Shown piece after piece: positions 14,101 to 24,137 of a stretch of DNA of 64,000 nucleotides. Position 1 is the first letter of the stretch; each line of letters begins with the position of its first letter. The notes beneath the pieces are model-generated. The model did no database searches. It saw only the letters and a list, made by a program, of their open reading frames with translations, and was not told the origin of the DNA. Source of the DNA: Antedon mediterranea (lineage: Eukaryota > Echinodermata > Crinoidea > Comatulida > Antedonidae); the NCBI RefSeq assembly GCF_964355755.1, contig NC_092677.1, positions 5,151,001-5,215,000 of the forward strand, written 5' to 3'. The translations under genes and the position numbers were made by a program.

Positions 14101-14272
14101 CGCAACAGGAAAATCTTTTTTAGTTTTCCAAACCCCTTTCAACACACTGCACGTTCCACCATGTCCAATAAGTTCTCCAAATTCAATATCATTACATGGT
14201 ATTTCTAAAATCTCAGGATATGGTTTGATCACTGTTTTATTACTTGCCATTATTGTTGCTCAAAGTGGAGAT
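8103..14272 (-). CDS. Tandem TKL + JAK-JH1-like kinase, 9 coding exons
   Basis: Coding exons on the minus strand, 5' to 3': 14250-13381, 12612-12540, 10659-10604, 10293-10189, 9848-9653, 9456-9335, 9118-8937, 8528-8424, 8334-8103. Phases join exactly and total 1941 nt, giving 646 residues. The 5' UTR part of exon 1 (14251-14272) has an in-frame TGA, which fixes the ATG at 14250. Kinase 1 (about 20-285) is TKL-like: [20 protein letters not shown]. An acidic linker of about 75 residues follows. Kinase 2 (about 365-640) has [20 protein letters not shown] in place of the tyrosine-kinase HRDLAARN, DFG, twin activation-loop tyrosines (DSDYYVV) and KWYAPE. The twin YY, WYAPE and the REIQL..HDNIV N-lobe are hallmarks of JAK JH1. 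Catalytic residues look complete in both. There is no FERM, SH2, signal peptide or TM, so it is presumably cytosolic. The 56-bp exon has a weak GTGAAT donor. An alternative is two separate genes. Confidence 0.8.
8335..13380. other. Introns of the tandem kinase gene
   Basis: The longer introns hold repeats: a tRNA-like SINE at 10999-11108, an (AAAT)n tail at about 12100-12120, and a perfect 13-bp-arm palindrome at 12138-12166. The stretch 11200-12000 is AT-rich with CpG-containing patches and no exon signature. Intron 12613-13380 has no recognisable element. Confidence 0.5.
10999..11108 (-). mobile_element. tRNA-like SINE
   Basis: On the minus strand there is an A-box-like TGGCTCGGTGGTC (11090-11102) and a B-box-like GAGATCGAGCCTC around 11047-11060, followed by an AT-rich tail with a homopolymer run. 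Spacing is tRNA-like but the ends do not pair as a tRNA acceptor stem. It lies inside an intron of the tandem-kinase gene. Confidence 0.5.
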
Positions 14273-14589
14273 CTGGAAAGACAAATAAATATGTACATTA
14301 TTATTTATACGCTATGTTTTTTACTCTTACTATCTCCACTCTCTATTCACCAGCCTGTGCCTTCTTTGTTATACTTCCTCCAATCCACTCTACTCAGGTA
14401 GCTATATTCTTACTTATTTCCAAGTATTCTCAGTAGCACAGAAGAAGGATTAGTGCTATCTAAAAAGCTTCCGGCTGTTTTAATTTATCATTTTGATTTA
14501 GCTTTTTTCTAGGTAGAGGAGGTCTCAAGTTAATAGCTAAAACCATTCCTAAAGAAAAATTACATCAACTGAGCCCTAACAAACCTAGA

Positions 14590-14830
14590 ATACTCTAGGT
14601 AGAAATCAATTTATTATTATTCATTTATTTATAAAGCACCTTTCCAAAGAAAGATCAAAGTTCTGTACATAAAATTAACAGTATTAGCAACAAACAAAAT
14701 ATAAATGTGCTACTGTACTTAGAAAACAAGTAAGTTTGGAGGTGTTTCTTAAAAACACTAGAACTAGAGCCTGGCCATCACCAAAGGGATGCTATTCAAA
14801 AGTTTAGGATAGAAAACGCACAGTCACCAA
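14590..14830. repeat. Interspersed-repeat fragment
   Basis: It begins with TTATTATTATTCATTTATTTATAAAGCACC, given here only as a landmark for a TTATT/TTTATAAAG-type repeat start. It continues through sequence that looks like a non-coding dispersed repeat. Related TATTATTATTACTTGTATAG starts occur near 26338 and 43970. Family unknown. Confidence 0.3.
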
Positions 14831-14856
14831 GCATTATGGTATAGATAATTACAAAG

Positions 14857-15075
14857 TTAAACCGTTTTGTTGTAAACATTTGTAAATTGATTTTCCAAAT
14901 CTATTTGTGTTACCATCATTGTACCACCAGTTATAGTACAGTATAAGTATTCATATCGCCCATCATTAAAGTTCAGCTGTGTCAAGAAAAAACAAAATTA
15001 TTAGTAATAGGACTTACTGTTTTGAAAATAGTCAAGTAGATCCTGATCAGATTGTACATCACTTTGTTGTGGCCT
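14857..15075 (-). CDS. Possible 3'-terminal exons of an unidentified gene
   Basis: Minus strand: a small exon-like unit at 15019-15075 is flanked by TGTTACAG and GTAAGT. It is followed by a second unit of about 120 nt starting after TTCTTGACACAG, open to a TAA at 14857-14859. A frame exists in which both are open and join in phase 0. No domain is recognised. They might instead be 5' UTR exons of the kinase gene, whose first coding exon begins at an acceptor at 14272. Confidence 0.25.
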
Positions 15076-15379
15076 GTAACATATATAAGTCAAAATCGTT
15101 AATTAGCATAAATTAAAAATGGCTGCTATTTACTATACCATTTTGAAACCCTGTATCTTCTTAACGGTTGGTTTTAGACCACCTAAGTGCATTACGAGTA
15201 GATATAAATAAGATATTAAACTTTCCAATTATCATATTATTAAAATAGGAATTTACACAAGCCTAGGTAGGCCAGATCATAGAGGAATTATTTCCTTACG
15301 ACAGCAGCCAGATGAAAAATAGCCAACCAAAGAAAAAGAAAGAGGTAGACAAGATATTATTATTATGTTTCAATCGTTA

Positions 15380-15680
15380 CAATATAAACCTGAGCAGCAC
15401 TGACGAGATCTAATAAGATCGAAACAGTACTGTCTGCAGATTGGATATATATTAAATATATTATATATTTAATTGAATAATTTAATTTTAACTTCTATAT
15501 GAATTTTATATAATCATTGTAAATTTATTGGCCTATATTATGTCATTTGAATATTTAATATTTTATGTGTTGTACTGTATGTATGTTTTATCGAGGGCCC
15601 TAAATGATCATGTCTATTAGGAACTGGATATGCTACCCTCAGTAAAGATGGTAATAAATAAATAAATAAATAATTAAACC
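15380..15680 (+). mobile_element. LINE 3' tail remnant
   Basis: The segment ends with a (AAAT)n tail at 15650-15675. It is preceded by TGCTACCCTCAGTAAAGATG-type sequence typical of 3' ends of CR1/Jockey-like LINEs. No ORF remains. Confidence 0.4.
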
Positions 15681-15900
15681 ACATATTATCCTACAACTAT
15701 TAGTAGTAGTATTACCAGGGAGTATTACCGAGTAGTAAAAAAAAATCAAAACAATACAAATATCAATTAATATAATAATTTATTCATTTGTTACACATTT
15801 GCCAGCTTATACATATACTGTAATACAGTATAAACTACAACTGATTAAATGATTTATTTCAATATATTTGAATATATTTATATTATTATTGCATTATTTT

Positions 15901-16844
15901 TTTTCCTATTAGGTTAAGTCAGAAACTATACAGGGCCTGAATCCACACATGAATATTCATGATATGACGGAAACCCTGGAAATAGTTTTCACTCGGTAAT
16001 TGAATATGATCTCTCATCGTGATGCTAGGGTAACTGCTGCAAAAACACTCACCAACCATGTAGCCGCACCTATGTATGTATTGTATAGTATTAAAAATTC
16101 TGTGTAGTAAATGAAATTGATAAAGAATTTGACACTAAAATGACATACATGTTTCATGTTAGTCTTAACATTGTACTTTCAGACATAACATGAATTATTC
16201 CCTATATAGGCCTAGGCCTATACATGAGAAAATCTTTGGAACTGCTATGCAAAAACAAAATAAATAAAAACGTTATAATACATATCTTGCTTATGTTTTT
16301 GAAATATTAATTTTGTTGACATCCAACAATTATGTACGTATCAAACGATTTAATAAAAACTCACACATAACTTTAGAATCAATTGTTATTATACAGGTAC
16401 ACATAGCTAGGCCTACATATTAACGGATTCTGCCAAAAAAAAAGAGCAAGCCGGCTAGGAAATATACCATATATATTACCACCATATATTTGTAAGATCG
16501 GACCATATTTGGCGGCCAAAAACAGTCCTACTGCCCGGACCGATTTTATCCAGGCCAGACCAATTTTGGCCCGGACTGATTTTGGTGTGACAGGCCTACT
16601 ACGGCACTCGTACGTATTTATTGTCGTCTTTGACTCGACGGACTCGCACAAAAAAAGTGTCGATAGATGAAGTCATTTCAATCATGTCGTTGGTTGATTA
16701 TCGCACATTATTTTCACAAAATCGAATCCGTTTCTATACGAGTGGATTTCCGCACAAGCGCCTGTCCGCTCTGCGCAGGCATCATGAATATTCATGATAT
16801 ATATGCATGTCCTCTATAGTTTCAGCCTTAACCTAATAGGAAAA
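15901..16844. mobile_element. Non-autonomous TIR DNA transposon (~944 bp)
   Basis: Terminal inverted repeats of about 30 bp: TTTTCCTATTAGGTTAAG.. continuing to GAAACTATA at 15901-15930, mirrored at 16815-16844. Just inside each end is a copy of ATGAATATTCATGATAT (about 15949 and 16785). The interior has no transposase. Target-site duplication could not be settled because the flanks are T/A-rich. Confidence 0.75.
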
Positions 16845-17270
16845 CAATTAATGCTGCCCGGCCGTGTGCGCCTCTCCAACACAAAGCATTGCACAAAGCG
16901 TTGAGTGTGTTTTGCTGAATAAGGGCCTGGCCTAGCCTAGACAGGCGTACGTAATAAATAAGCTATTTATTTACTGTTTAATTTTTAGGCTAGACTATAT
17001 TTTATTCAAATAATTAAGATATAGGTAGCCTGACGATAAATTTAAGTTACTAGCCTAGCTAGGCCTAGTCTCTAGCCATAGGCCTAGGTAGGCTAGGCCT
17101 AGGGGCCCTATTATTATGCGAAAATGTCCCTTTCGGCGCTTCCCCTCACAAGAAGTGAGGTTTCCATAGAAACCAGTTAACATAAGCTTGACGTTATAAT
17201 GCTGCTTTTCAATTAGTGCAAAATAGTAAATTCAAGTGACTAATAATAGGTTAAAACTATGGAACGCCGG
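16845..17270. other. Low-complexity TAGGCCTA-rich intergenic DNA
   Basis: There is no gene. Dense overlapping CTAGGCCTAG-type wording occurs at 17040-17110. The function of this motif is unknown. Confidence 0.5.
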
Positions 17271-17280
17271 GAGTGCCACT

Positions 17281-17640
17281 TTCGGCGACCTTTTAATGCG
17301 GCGACTGCTATTTCTTTCGGCGACCTAAGCATTTCGGCGACTTTGGTACTTTAATAGCGGCGACTTTTCCATGCGGCGACTCGGCGACTTTACCATTCAG
17401 CTGCAACTTTTTATGCGGCGACTCGGCGACTTTACCATTCACCTGCAACTTTTTATGCGGCGACTCGGCGACTTTACCATTCACCTGCAACTTTTTTATG
17501 CGACGACCCGGCGACTTTACCATTCAGCTGCAACTTTTTCATGCGGTGACTCGGCGACTTTAACATTAATTTTTATGTGGCGACTTTGTTTCGGTTGAAT
17601 AACTTTGTCGGCGACTTCTTTATTTGGCGACTTAAGGATT
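17281..17640. repeat. 42-43-bp GC-rich minisatellite (CGGCGACTTT)
   Basis: Five near-identical units starting at 17371, 17413, 17455, 17498 and 17541 have spacing 42, 42, 43 and 43. The unit contains ATGCGGCGACTCGGCGACTT and then ACCATTCA(G/C)CTGCAAC. Both sides carry shorter degenerate (T)CGGCGACTTT units. Because 42 is divisible by three, it creates spurious open frames on both strands. Confidence 0.85.
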
Positions 17641-18690
17641 AGGCAGCTTTGTTGTATGCCGACTAATTGCGCAACGATAACAGCTTAACCTTGGAAGGTC
17701 ACGAGACATTTTGCAACGTCTGGAATGAAAAGGCTAACCAACTTATCAGGATCAAATTACCTCTCTTATCTGTTGTTGCATGTAGCGCATGCCAGAGTGT
17801 TGATTCATTTAGTATTTTATTATTATTCATGTGTACATCTTTATGAAAGCACCTTCAAAATGAAAACTAATTTAGGACATCTTCATGTCAATTTTGAAAG
17901 AGAAAATGTAAGGATTTTTGTTTGTTTTTTATTTAGTAGAATAAGCTGGCCTCTATAGCCACCTATATCTCTACTAGGCTAGACCATGGAGTAAAGAATT
18001 CTTTACTCCATGGCTAGACCTAGCTAGATAGGGAGGCCCTATAATATTAATAGGCCTAAGCCTAGTAGGCCCCTATAACTTGTAAGGTGTAGGCCCGGCT
18101 AGACTCACATTGTCACAATAATTGAGAAATTTAGTAGTAGTTAATAGTAGTTTTATCCAAATAAATACATCATTAATATCATTACTGGTGCCATGATTCA
18201 TGAAGGAAAGTTCCTCCATGTCCATGGTGGTAAAAACTATGTATTGTAGGCCTACAAAACAGAAAAGGTCCAGCTTTCTAGGTCTGATAACTGATTAATT
18301 AATGGGTAAAACAGACCAATGTAATAATAAATTTGTTTGCCTATTTAATATGAAACCTACACTCAATAAACAATCTTTTTTCATCAAATCAAAGCAAAAA
18401 TGTTTATTTAAATCATTTGGAGAAGCTAATTTTTTAATTAGCCCTCATTAGTTTGCTTATTGCATGGTGCATGCAAGTATTTGCCATTGATCAATTTATA
18501 AAAGAGGTACTTTATTCTCTTGTCATTGTCCTTTGTCTGCCATTTTTAAAAAACTTTATTACATTTCTATGTTTATATATTTTATAATTATGTTTTTGAT
18601 AGAAAATAAATATATATTTTGATTTGATATTTCAAATATTGTTTGAATTTGGGTAAGATAAACATTTTTTTTTAAATAAAAATTATTTAG
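17641..18690. other. Intergenic, palindrome at 17984-18013
   Basis: No gene is supported. The stretch contains a perfect 30-bp palindrome with arms CCATGGAGTAAAGAA at 17984-18013, flanked by CTAGA on the left and CTAGAC on the right. TAGGCCTA-rich sequence lies at 18040-18110. SAM-domain exon 18691 begins the next gene. Confidence 0.5.
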
Positions 18691-21600
18691 ATTGATACTG
18701 CAAACATTGGTTCACTAACCAACTCTGAACTTGACATGCTGGGTGTAGTGTCGATAGGAGATAAGCACAGACTTCGTAACAAATTCAGATTAAATGGTAT
18801 GTTTTTACTGTTTCAATTAATTGCTAGCATACAGTACAGATAATAAATACTGCAACATTGGGACGCGTAGACTACGTTTCGTACGCGTGGCAACTTCGTA
18901 GGTTTCGCGTGGCGTAATCTACGCAAGCTAACATGCTACGCGTAGTCTACGCGTAGCCTACGAAGCGAGAGCTAGGAGGGGAAATCCCAATGTTCAGATT
19001 ATTGTGTACTGTGCTGCATGCACCACACACGGAATTAGTTAACGAATTTGAATACTAGTTTTCATCAAATTTAAAATGCGAGTTAATTACTGTGAAGTAA
19101 TAATAAATGTATTAATATTAGTATTAATTACTGTGTGTTGTGTTAAAATGGGACATTTATTTTTATGAAAGAAGAACAAGTGTACATCTATCACCGACCG
19201 GCCAACGTACGGACGGCGGTCGTCGTCTGTTTAAATTGTGTGAAATGGCCTCCGACTAGGCCTAGCTAGCTAGCTAAAAAGGAGGGTTACCGGCGTACCT
19301 ACCGACAGTTTAATTTTAAAATATGTGGTACGCCTATAGTACTTATAGGCCTACTTAGTAGTAGTACTGTATGATAATCCATACTGTGTACATCGTCAAA
19401 TACGATGTACATGGCGTGAAAATGTGAAATAATGTGGTATAGCCTAGGTGACAGAAGGATATTTCCTCGATACGACAGTTTTCGCCGTGAAGCTGCTGTT
19501 TACCCACGTGTGTGTATCGCGCAGTACTACTCTACTGTCTGAACTATGTTTGTTTACTAGGCTATATAATGAACAATGTTTCGTTTTAAAATTGCGTTTA
19601 AATGAAATATTACGCTTATTTAGTACTATGGGATAATATGGATTGTTTAAATACTGTAAATGTCAAAATAATAGAATACAAATACGATATTATTTTTGTT
19701 CCAACGGAAATCGAGACGGATCACTCCATTCGTAATTCATTCGCCCAGTGTGTTTATATATCCACGTGTATTTTGGCTTTATTTCTGTTATATATTTGAA
19801 GTAAATGAACAAAATTAAATACCACATACAATATAATTTTTTTAACATTATTATATACTAGATCTGATAGGCAAGAGTCTTTGACCATAGGAGGACCTTT
19901 AACATCAGCATCAACGTCAGCATCTTTCAGGTATATTTGTCTTATTTTTCAAGGCATAAATCAACTTTTTTATTTTTGGTGAAAAAATTATCAACTATAT
20001 AGGGCATTGTCTCTAATGCTTACAACAAATATATTTTTTCAGCTCAATTTCTTATAAATACTGTAGTTACTGTAATTTTAACAGTTCTTTCCTATTTTTG
20101 TGTGTAAGCAAAGACTTTACTGGATAATCTGTATGGTTCTTATTTGTGTTATATTATTTTTTTCAGCCAGTATTGCTCTATTTTAGAGGAGTCAATTTAT
20201 CTGTCTTCTGACTCTGCAGAAGATGATTATGATGATGAAGACATTTCAGTAGCAATCATGCGCAGCTTGATGGATGAGAAGTAATTTTTATTTTTATTTT
20301 CTGTATGTGTTTTTGTAAGTTTCCAGCAGTGTTAAATCACCGAATGGGTACAGTATTATGCTTTTTCACGATCATGATCATTCTACATTTACTATTTTCT
20401 ACTCTAACTTTTGCACTGTTTAACAATATAAACATGTCCAATTATTATTATTATTGAAATTGTAAATTAAAAAAAATATTTTAATACATCTGCAGTTCCA
20501 CTCTGCAGTTCCACTAAAGATTTTTTCTGTTTTCCAGACCTACTACATTGACTACTGCAGAGTTGTTTAACTCGTTGAATACAGCAAAATCAGACAGCAC
20601 AACAATTAGTATTTTCAACATCTGCAGGACTAGAATTTGGGATGGAGCAGTAAGAGGCCTGAAACGGAAAACATTTGATCCAGCCAACCGGATTTCCGTC
20701 AAATTCACAGATTCAATTGGGCAGACAGAAGGTGCAATTGATGTTAATGGCCCTCGAAGAGAGTTTTTTTCATTAGTTCTTGACCACATTAAAAACAGCA
20801 ATCTTTTTGAAGGACCACCTACCCAAAGAGTATTGGCAATGAATGGCACAGGTAAGATACTAGTATTGTTTTGTGTTGTAAAAAAAATAGCAAATTCAAA
20901 CTGAAAAAAGCTTGCATACACAAAACCCTGCCCCTTAACACTAATGTGAATTCTCTGTAAATAAATACTGGCATGATGGGAAAGATTGTAAGTGTAAAGT
21001 AATGGCTGTATCATTGATTATAGTAAAGTAGGACTAATTACTGTTTTACTAGTACAACCATCCAATATGTTTTATGTATGAGACAGGTCCTTGCTGTGTG
21101 TTTAATGGTAAACGGTAAAGCTTCGTATCCATCTTTACACATATTATACCAGACTTCCGACCACCATGTAATTAACATTACATAAAAAACATACCTGGGG
21201 CAAAATAATAGTAAGTTGATATATATATTTGTTTTTTTCCAGCTATGGCCAATGACAATTACTTTTATGCTGGACAATTGATTGCTATGTCTCTTGTACA
21301 TGGCGGTCCATCACCAACGTTTTTTTCCAACACTCTGTACGAGGCCATAGCCTATGGATACAACCGTTCAACTGCTGGACTTGATGATGTTGGCGACTTA
21401 GAAATACAGTCAAAATTGATGAAGGTAAACATTTATTATTGTAAAACATTACTTGCATAAACTATCATAAAATTAAATTGTTTGTTTATTTTATTTGTTT
21501 ACTACACACATTGTATGCAAATAATATATAGTAAGAACACTACAAAGTTTTGGATGAGAGTTTGGTGTATTGGTTATGTATCCAGCCTCTCACAGTTGAG

Positions 21601-23368
21601 ATCGCTGGTTAAGTTTTTTTTTCGTTTTTTTTTGTGGACCTTGATCTTTGACCCTGACCTTTCAAAATGTAACCACAATTATATAGAAGATACAAATCTT
21701 TCTTTATTCTGGATATTCATTCAATATTTGTACATTGTTCTTCCTTGAAGTCCAGTTAACACTTACAAATTACAAATATAAACAATAAAAATGGAAAATT
21801 ATGAAAACGTTTTTAAAGACTACAATATCACAAGAAGCAAGAGAAAAATACAGTTAGATCAAATTTTTAAACGATTGCAAAGTTAATGAATTTATAGAGC
21901 TGCAAATATCTGGTGAAAGATTATTCCAGAGTTTGACTGAGTTTGTTGAGAATCGGATAAAAACTGTGGTCTCTAGGCTGTTCACAGACACACACCAACA
22001 TACAGGGGTGAAAATATAACCATCTTGGCGGAGGTCAAATATAGCTATTAACCATCTTTGTGTAATCAAAGAATGCTCTCTTTTCTGTTATTATTCAACA
22101 TTCTTATTTATAGAATTTATTTAATATCCAATATGCCACTGAGCATTTTAGATTTTCCAAAGTTCAAATGTACTTAATGTTCAATTCCAGTTTGATTCAT
22201 GCTTAATGTTTTTATTTCTGTCTAGATTCAGTCATCCACTTCTGTTGAGTCACTACAATCAGCTGTGGATGAGGCTGAAGATTTTTTGAGTTTAGCGGGT
22301 GTGTTAACACACATAGACTCGCTAGATAAAAAAAAACAAAATTGTGTCCAATGCTGTAAGATTCTATGTCCTTGACAGGACACGATCAGCCTTTGAAAGG
22401 TTTGTAAATTTGTAAGAAATTGGTATATGTTAGATGTTATTGAGAATCGTTATGCAAAGGTCAAAACAATCTGTAGACAAAATGGAACAATTTATGTGAT
22501 CATGAAATAGACCATGCATTTCAATTTCAACATCATCAAAATGAAGGTTAACGATATATATAATTTCAATTCAAATGGGCAAAAATTAAAATAACTGTAA
22601 AATCTGAAATATTGTGTCTACTTGAAAGGTCAAGCTCAGCATCCCGTTATTAGATTTCCTTGGCCTGACTTTCCTTAATTCATTCATTTTAAAATTATAC
22701 GCAAATTCTTATTTATCCTTTTTTTGTAGAATGCTTTCCGGGCTTGAGACACTTTGTGTCCTGCAAATTGTCAGAGAAAATCCTGTAGCATGCAGGAAAT
22801 GCTTCCTACATATTGAAGTTCCTGCAATAACAGCAGAAACGCTGAGAGACGTCTTTTTTGTTGCTTATAGCGAGAGAGGAAGCAACAAAAGAGCAAAGGA
22901 AGAGGTAACTGCCGCTTTCTGGTATGATTACCTGCTTGACATTGAAGGTACAGTGTGAACAATTTTTAAATTGAGCGTATGTATGTAATGCAATTAGTGT
23001 ATTAATTGAACTACAGTATTATGTTATTGTCTATTGTATCTTTTATTTAAAAATACTTTGGTTGCATGGGCTTTTCTTAACATAATGAAAATTGTCCAAC
23101 TACACCTGTTTCATTTTTTTTTTCAGAGGGAACAGTCCAATCTACTCTAGCTGATGTATTGGCTTTTTCCAGCGGAACCACCAGCATCCCAATAACGACC
23201 TTTTCAGAATTGCCCACAATAAACTTTTCGCACAGCGATGAAAAATTCCCAACAGCAAACACATGCAGTGTGGTGCTTAGACTTCCAACTAGCCACTCCG
23301 ACTACATCAAATTTAAAGAAGCTATGGATTTTGGTATCCTAAATTCGCAGTCTTTCGGCACAGCATAG
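18691..23368 (+). CDS. SAM/UIM/HECT-type E3 ubiquitin ligase, frameshifted
   Basis: Exons: 18691-18796 (C-terminal half of a SAM-like domain, LTNSELDMLGVVSIGDKHRL), 19862-19930, 20167-20280, 20538-20851, 21243-21424, 22226-22399, 22730-22947, 23127-23368. Exon 20167 encodes an acidic stretch then ISVAIMRSLMDE, a textbook ubiquitin-interacting motif. The next exons form a HECT domain resembling G2E3-like ligases: GPRREFFSLVL, SLVHGGPSPTFFS, EGSN-like ERGSNKR, and the catalytic cysteine in FPTANTC. It would transfer ubiquitin through that cysteine. Phases agree from 19862 to the TAG, except exon 22226-22399, which is one nucleotide too long at an A9 run (22328-22336) and shifts frame. The 18796-to-19862 junction is out of phase, so an exon is probably missed. 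The N-terminus was not found. Confidence 0.78.
18854..18994. mobile_element. Small MITE inside the HECT gene
   Basis: Perfect 10-bp terminal inverted repeats, AACATTGGGA (18854-18863) and TCCCAATGTT (18985-18994). The interior is unusually CpG-rich, with repeated ACGCGTAG/CTACGCGT words in both orientations (TACGCGTAGTCTACGCGTAG), so the element folds on itself at several scales. It has no coding capacity. Confidence 0.65.
18995..19861. other. Intron-like stretch with unassigned exon
   Basis: It lies between the SAM exon and the next phase-consistent exon. At least one exon should lie here or the gene model is wrong. Short open frames around 19448-19799 show no recognisable domain. Confidence 0.35.
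21545..21630 (+). mobile_element. tRNA-like SINE head
   Basis: A-box-like TGGTGTATTGGTT (about 21563-21575) and B-box-like AGTTGAGATCGCTGG (about 21594-21607) are followed by T-runs. It sits in a HECT-gene intron and is too degenerate for a functional tRNA. Confidence 0.45.
21780..22090 (-). mobile_element. LINE ORF2 C-terminal fragment
   Basis: Minus-strand translation includes SVKLWNNLSPDICSS followed by LQSFKNLI. This is the signature tail of CR1/Jockey-like LINE reverse-transcriptase ORFs (W-N-x-L-P/S..I..S...FK). Only the last ~70 codons remain. It sits in a HECT-gene intron, antisense to the gene. Confidence 0.6.
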
Positions 23369-24130
23369 TATTTGTATAATTAGATGTAGCTGTAGTTTCT
23401 TTATAGTGTACGCCAAAAATTAAAGTGTGGAGCTCTATTACATCACCTACATCCCCTCTAAAAAATTTGTGCAAATCTTTGTTTTACTATTTCACATTTG
23501 TTTAAATAGTTCTTAGTTGCAATACATAGGTACCTTTCATTTTAAATTTCTATACCTAATGTTTGTTGTTGTTGTTCAAAATTTGAAATTGGTACAAGCT
23601 CCTTGTTTCAATTTGTTTGTATTTTTTTTCATTTTTAGACAAATGTAGATCTACAGTAGTATCTTTTATGTTGCTAAGTAGAGTGTAGCTTCCCCCATAT
23701 GGATTTATTGCTGTCTTTTCCAAATCAAAATACTGTGTAACATATTGCATCAATATTTAATACTTTTTTACCATACATTTTTCCATTTATTACAAAGTTG
23801 TTGTTGTATTATATGTACAGTTTATAAATTAGTCTAGTCTCTGTACAACTATGCATCATATTTTCTTTGCAATAAAAACTTTTTACTAATATTTGTTGAA
23901 ACTTATTTACAAACTTTCTAGTTAAGGTAATTACATAATACGTTATTCAATCAACAATACTTTCATTCCTGAATTTTGTATCTTTTAAGAGAAGCATAAA
24001 CAGGGATAGCAAAATAGAAAGGAAGTTGAGGGGCACTGGCTATTGATGAGTTATTTCTAAAATATTTTTATTCACTAACTTTATTCACAAATTTTGTATG
24101 TCAGGGATACTGTACTACAGTATTTAAAAA
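23369..24130. other. HECT 3' UTR and intergenic
   Basis: Downstream of the HECT TAG are AT-rich UTR-like sequence and an AATAAA at about 23871. Nothing else is recognised before the transposase on the opposite strand. Confidence 0.5.
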
Positions 24131-24137
24131 AAACGAT

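Noticed and set aside
17371-17560. CRISPR-like regular repeats
   Set aside because: The repeats are contiguous with no unique spacers, in a eukaryotic intron/exon context.
17308-17598. Repetitive open frames on both strands
   Set aside because: By-products of the 42-bp CGGCGACT minisatellite.
20514-21014. 166-codon minus-strand open frame
   Set aside because: Antisense shadow of the HECT exon 20538-20851.
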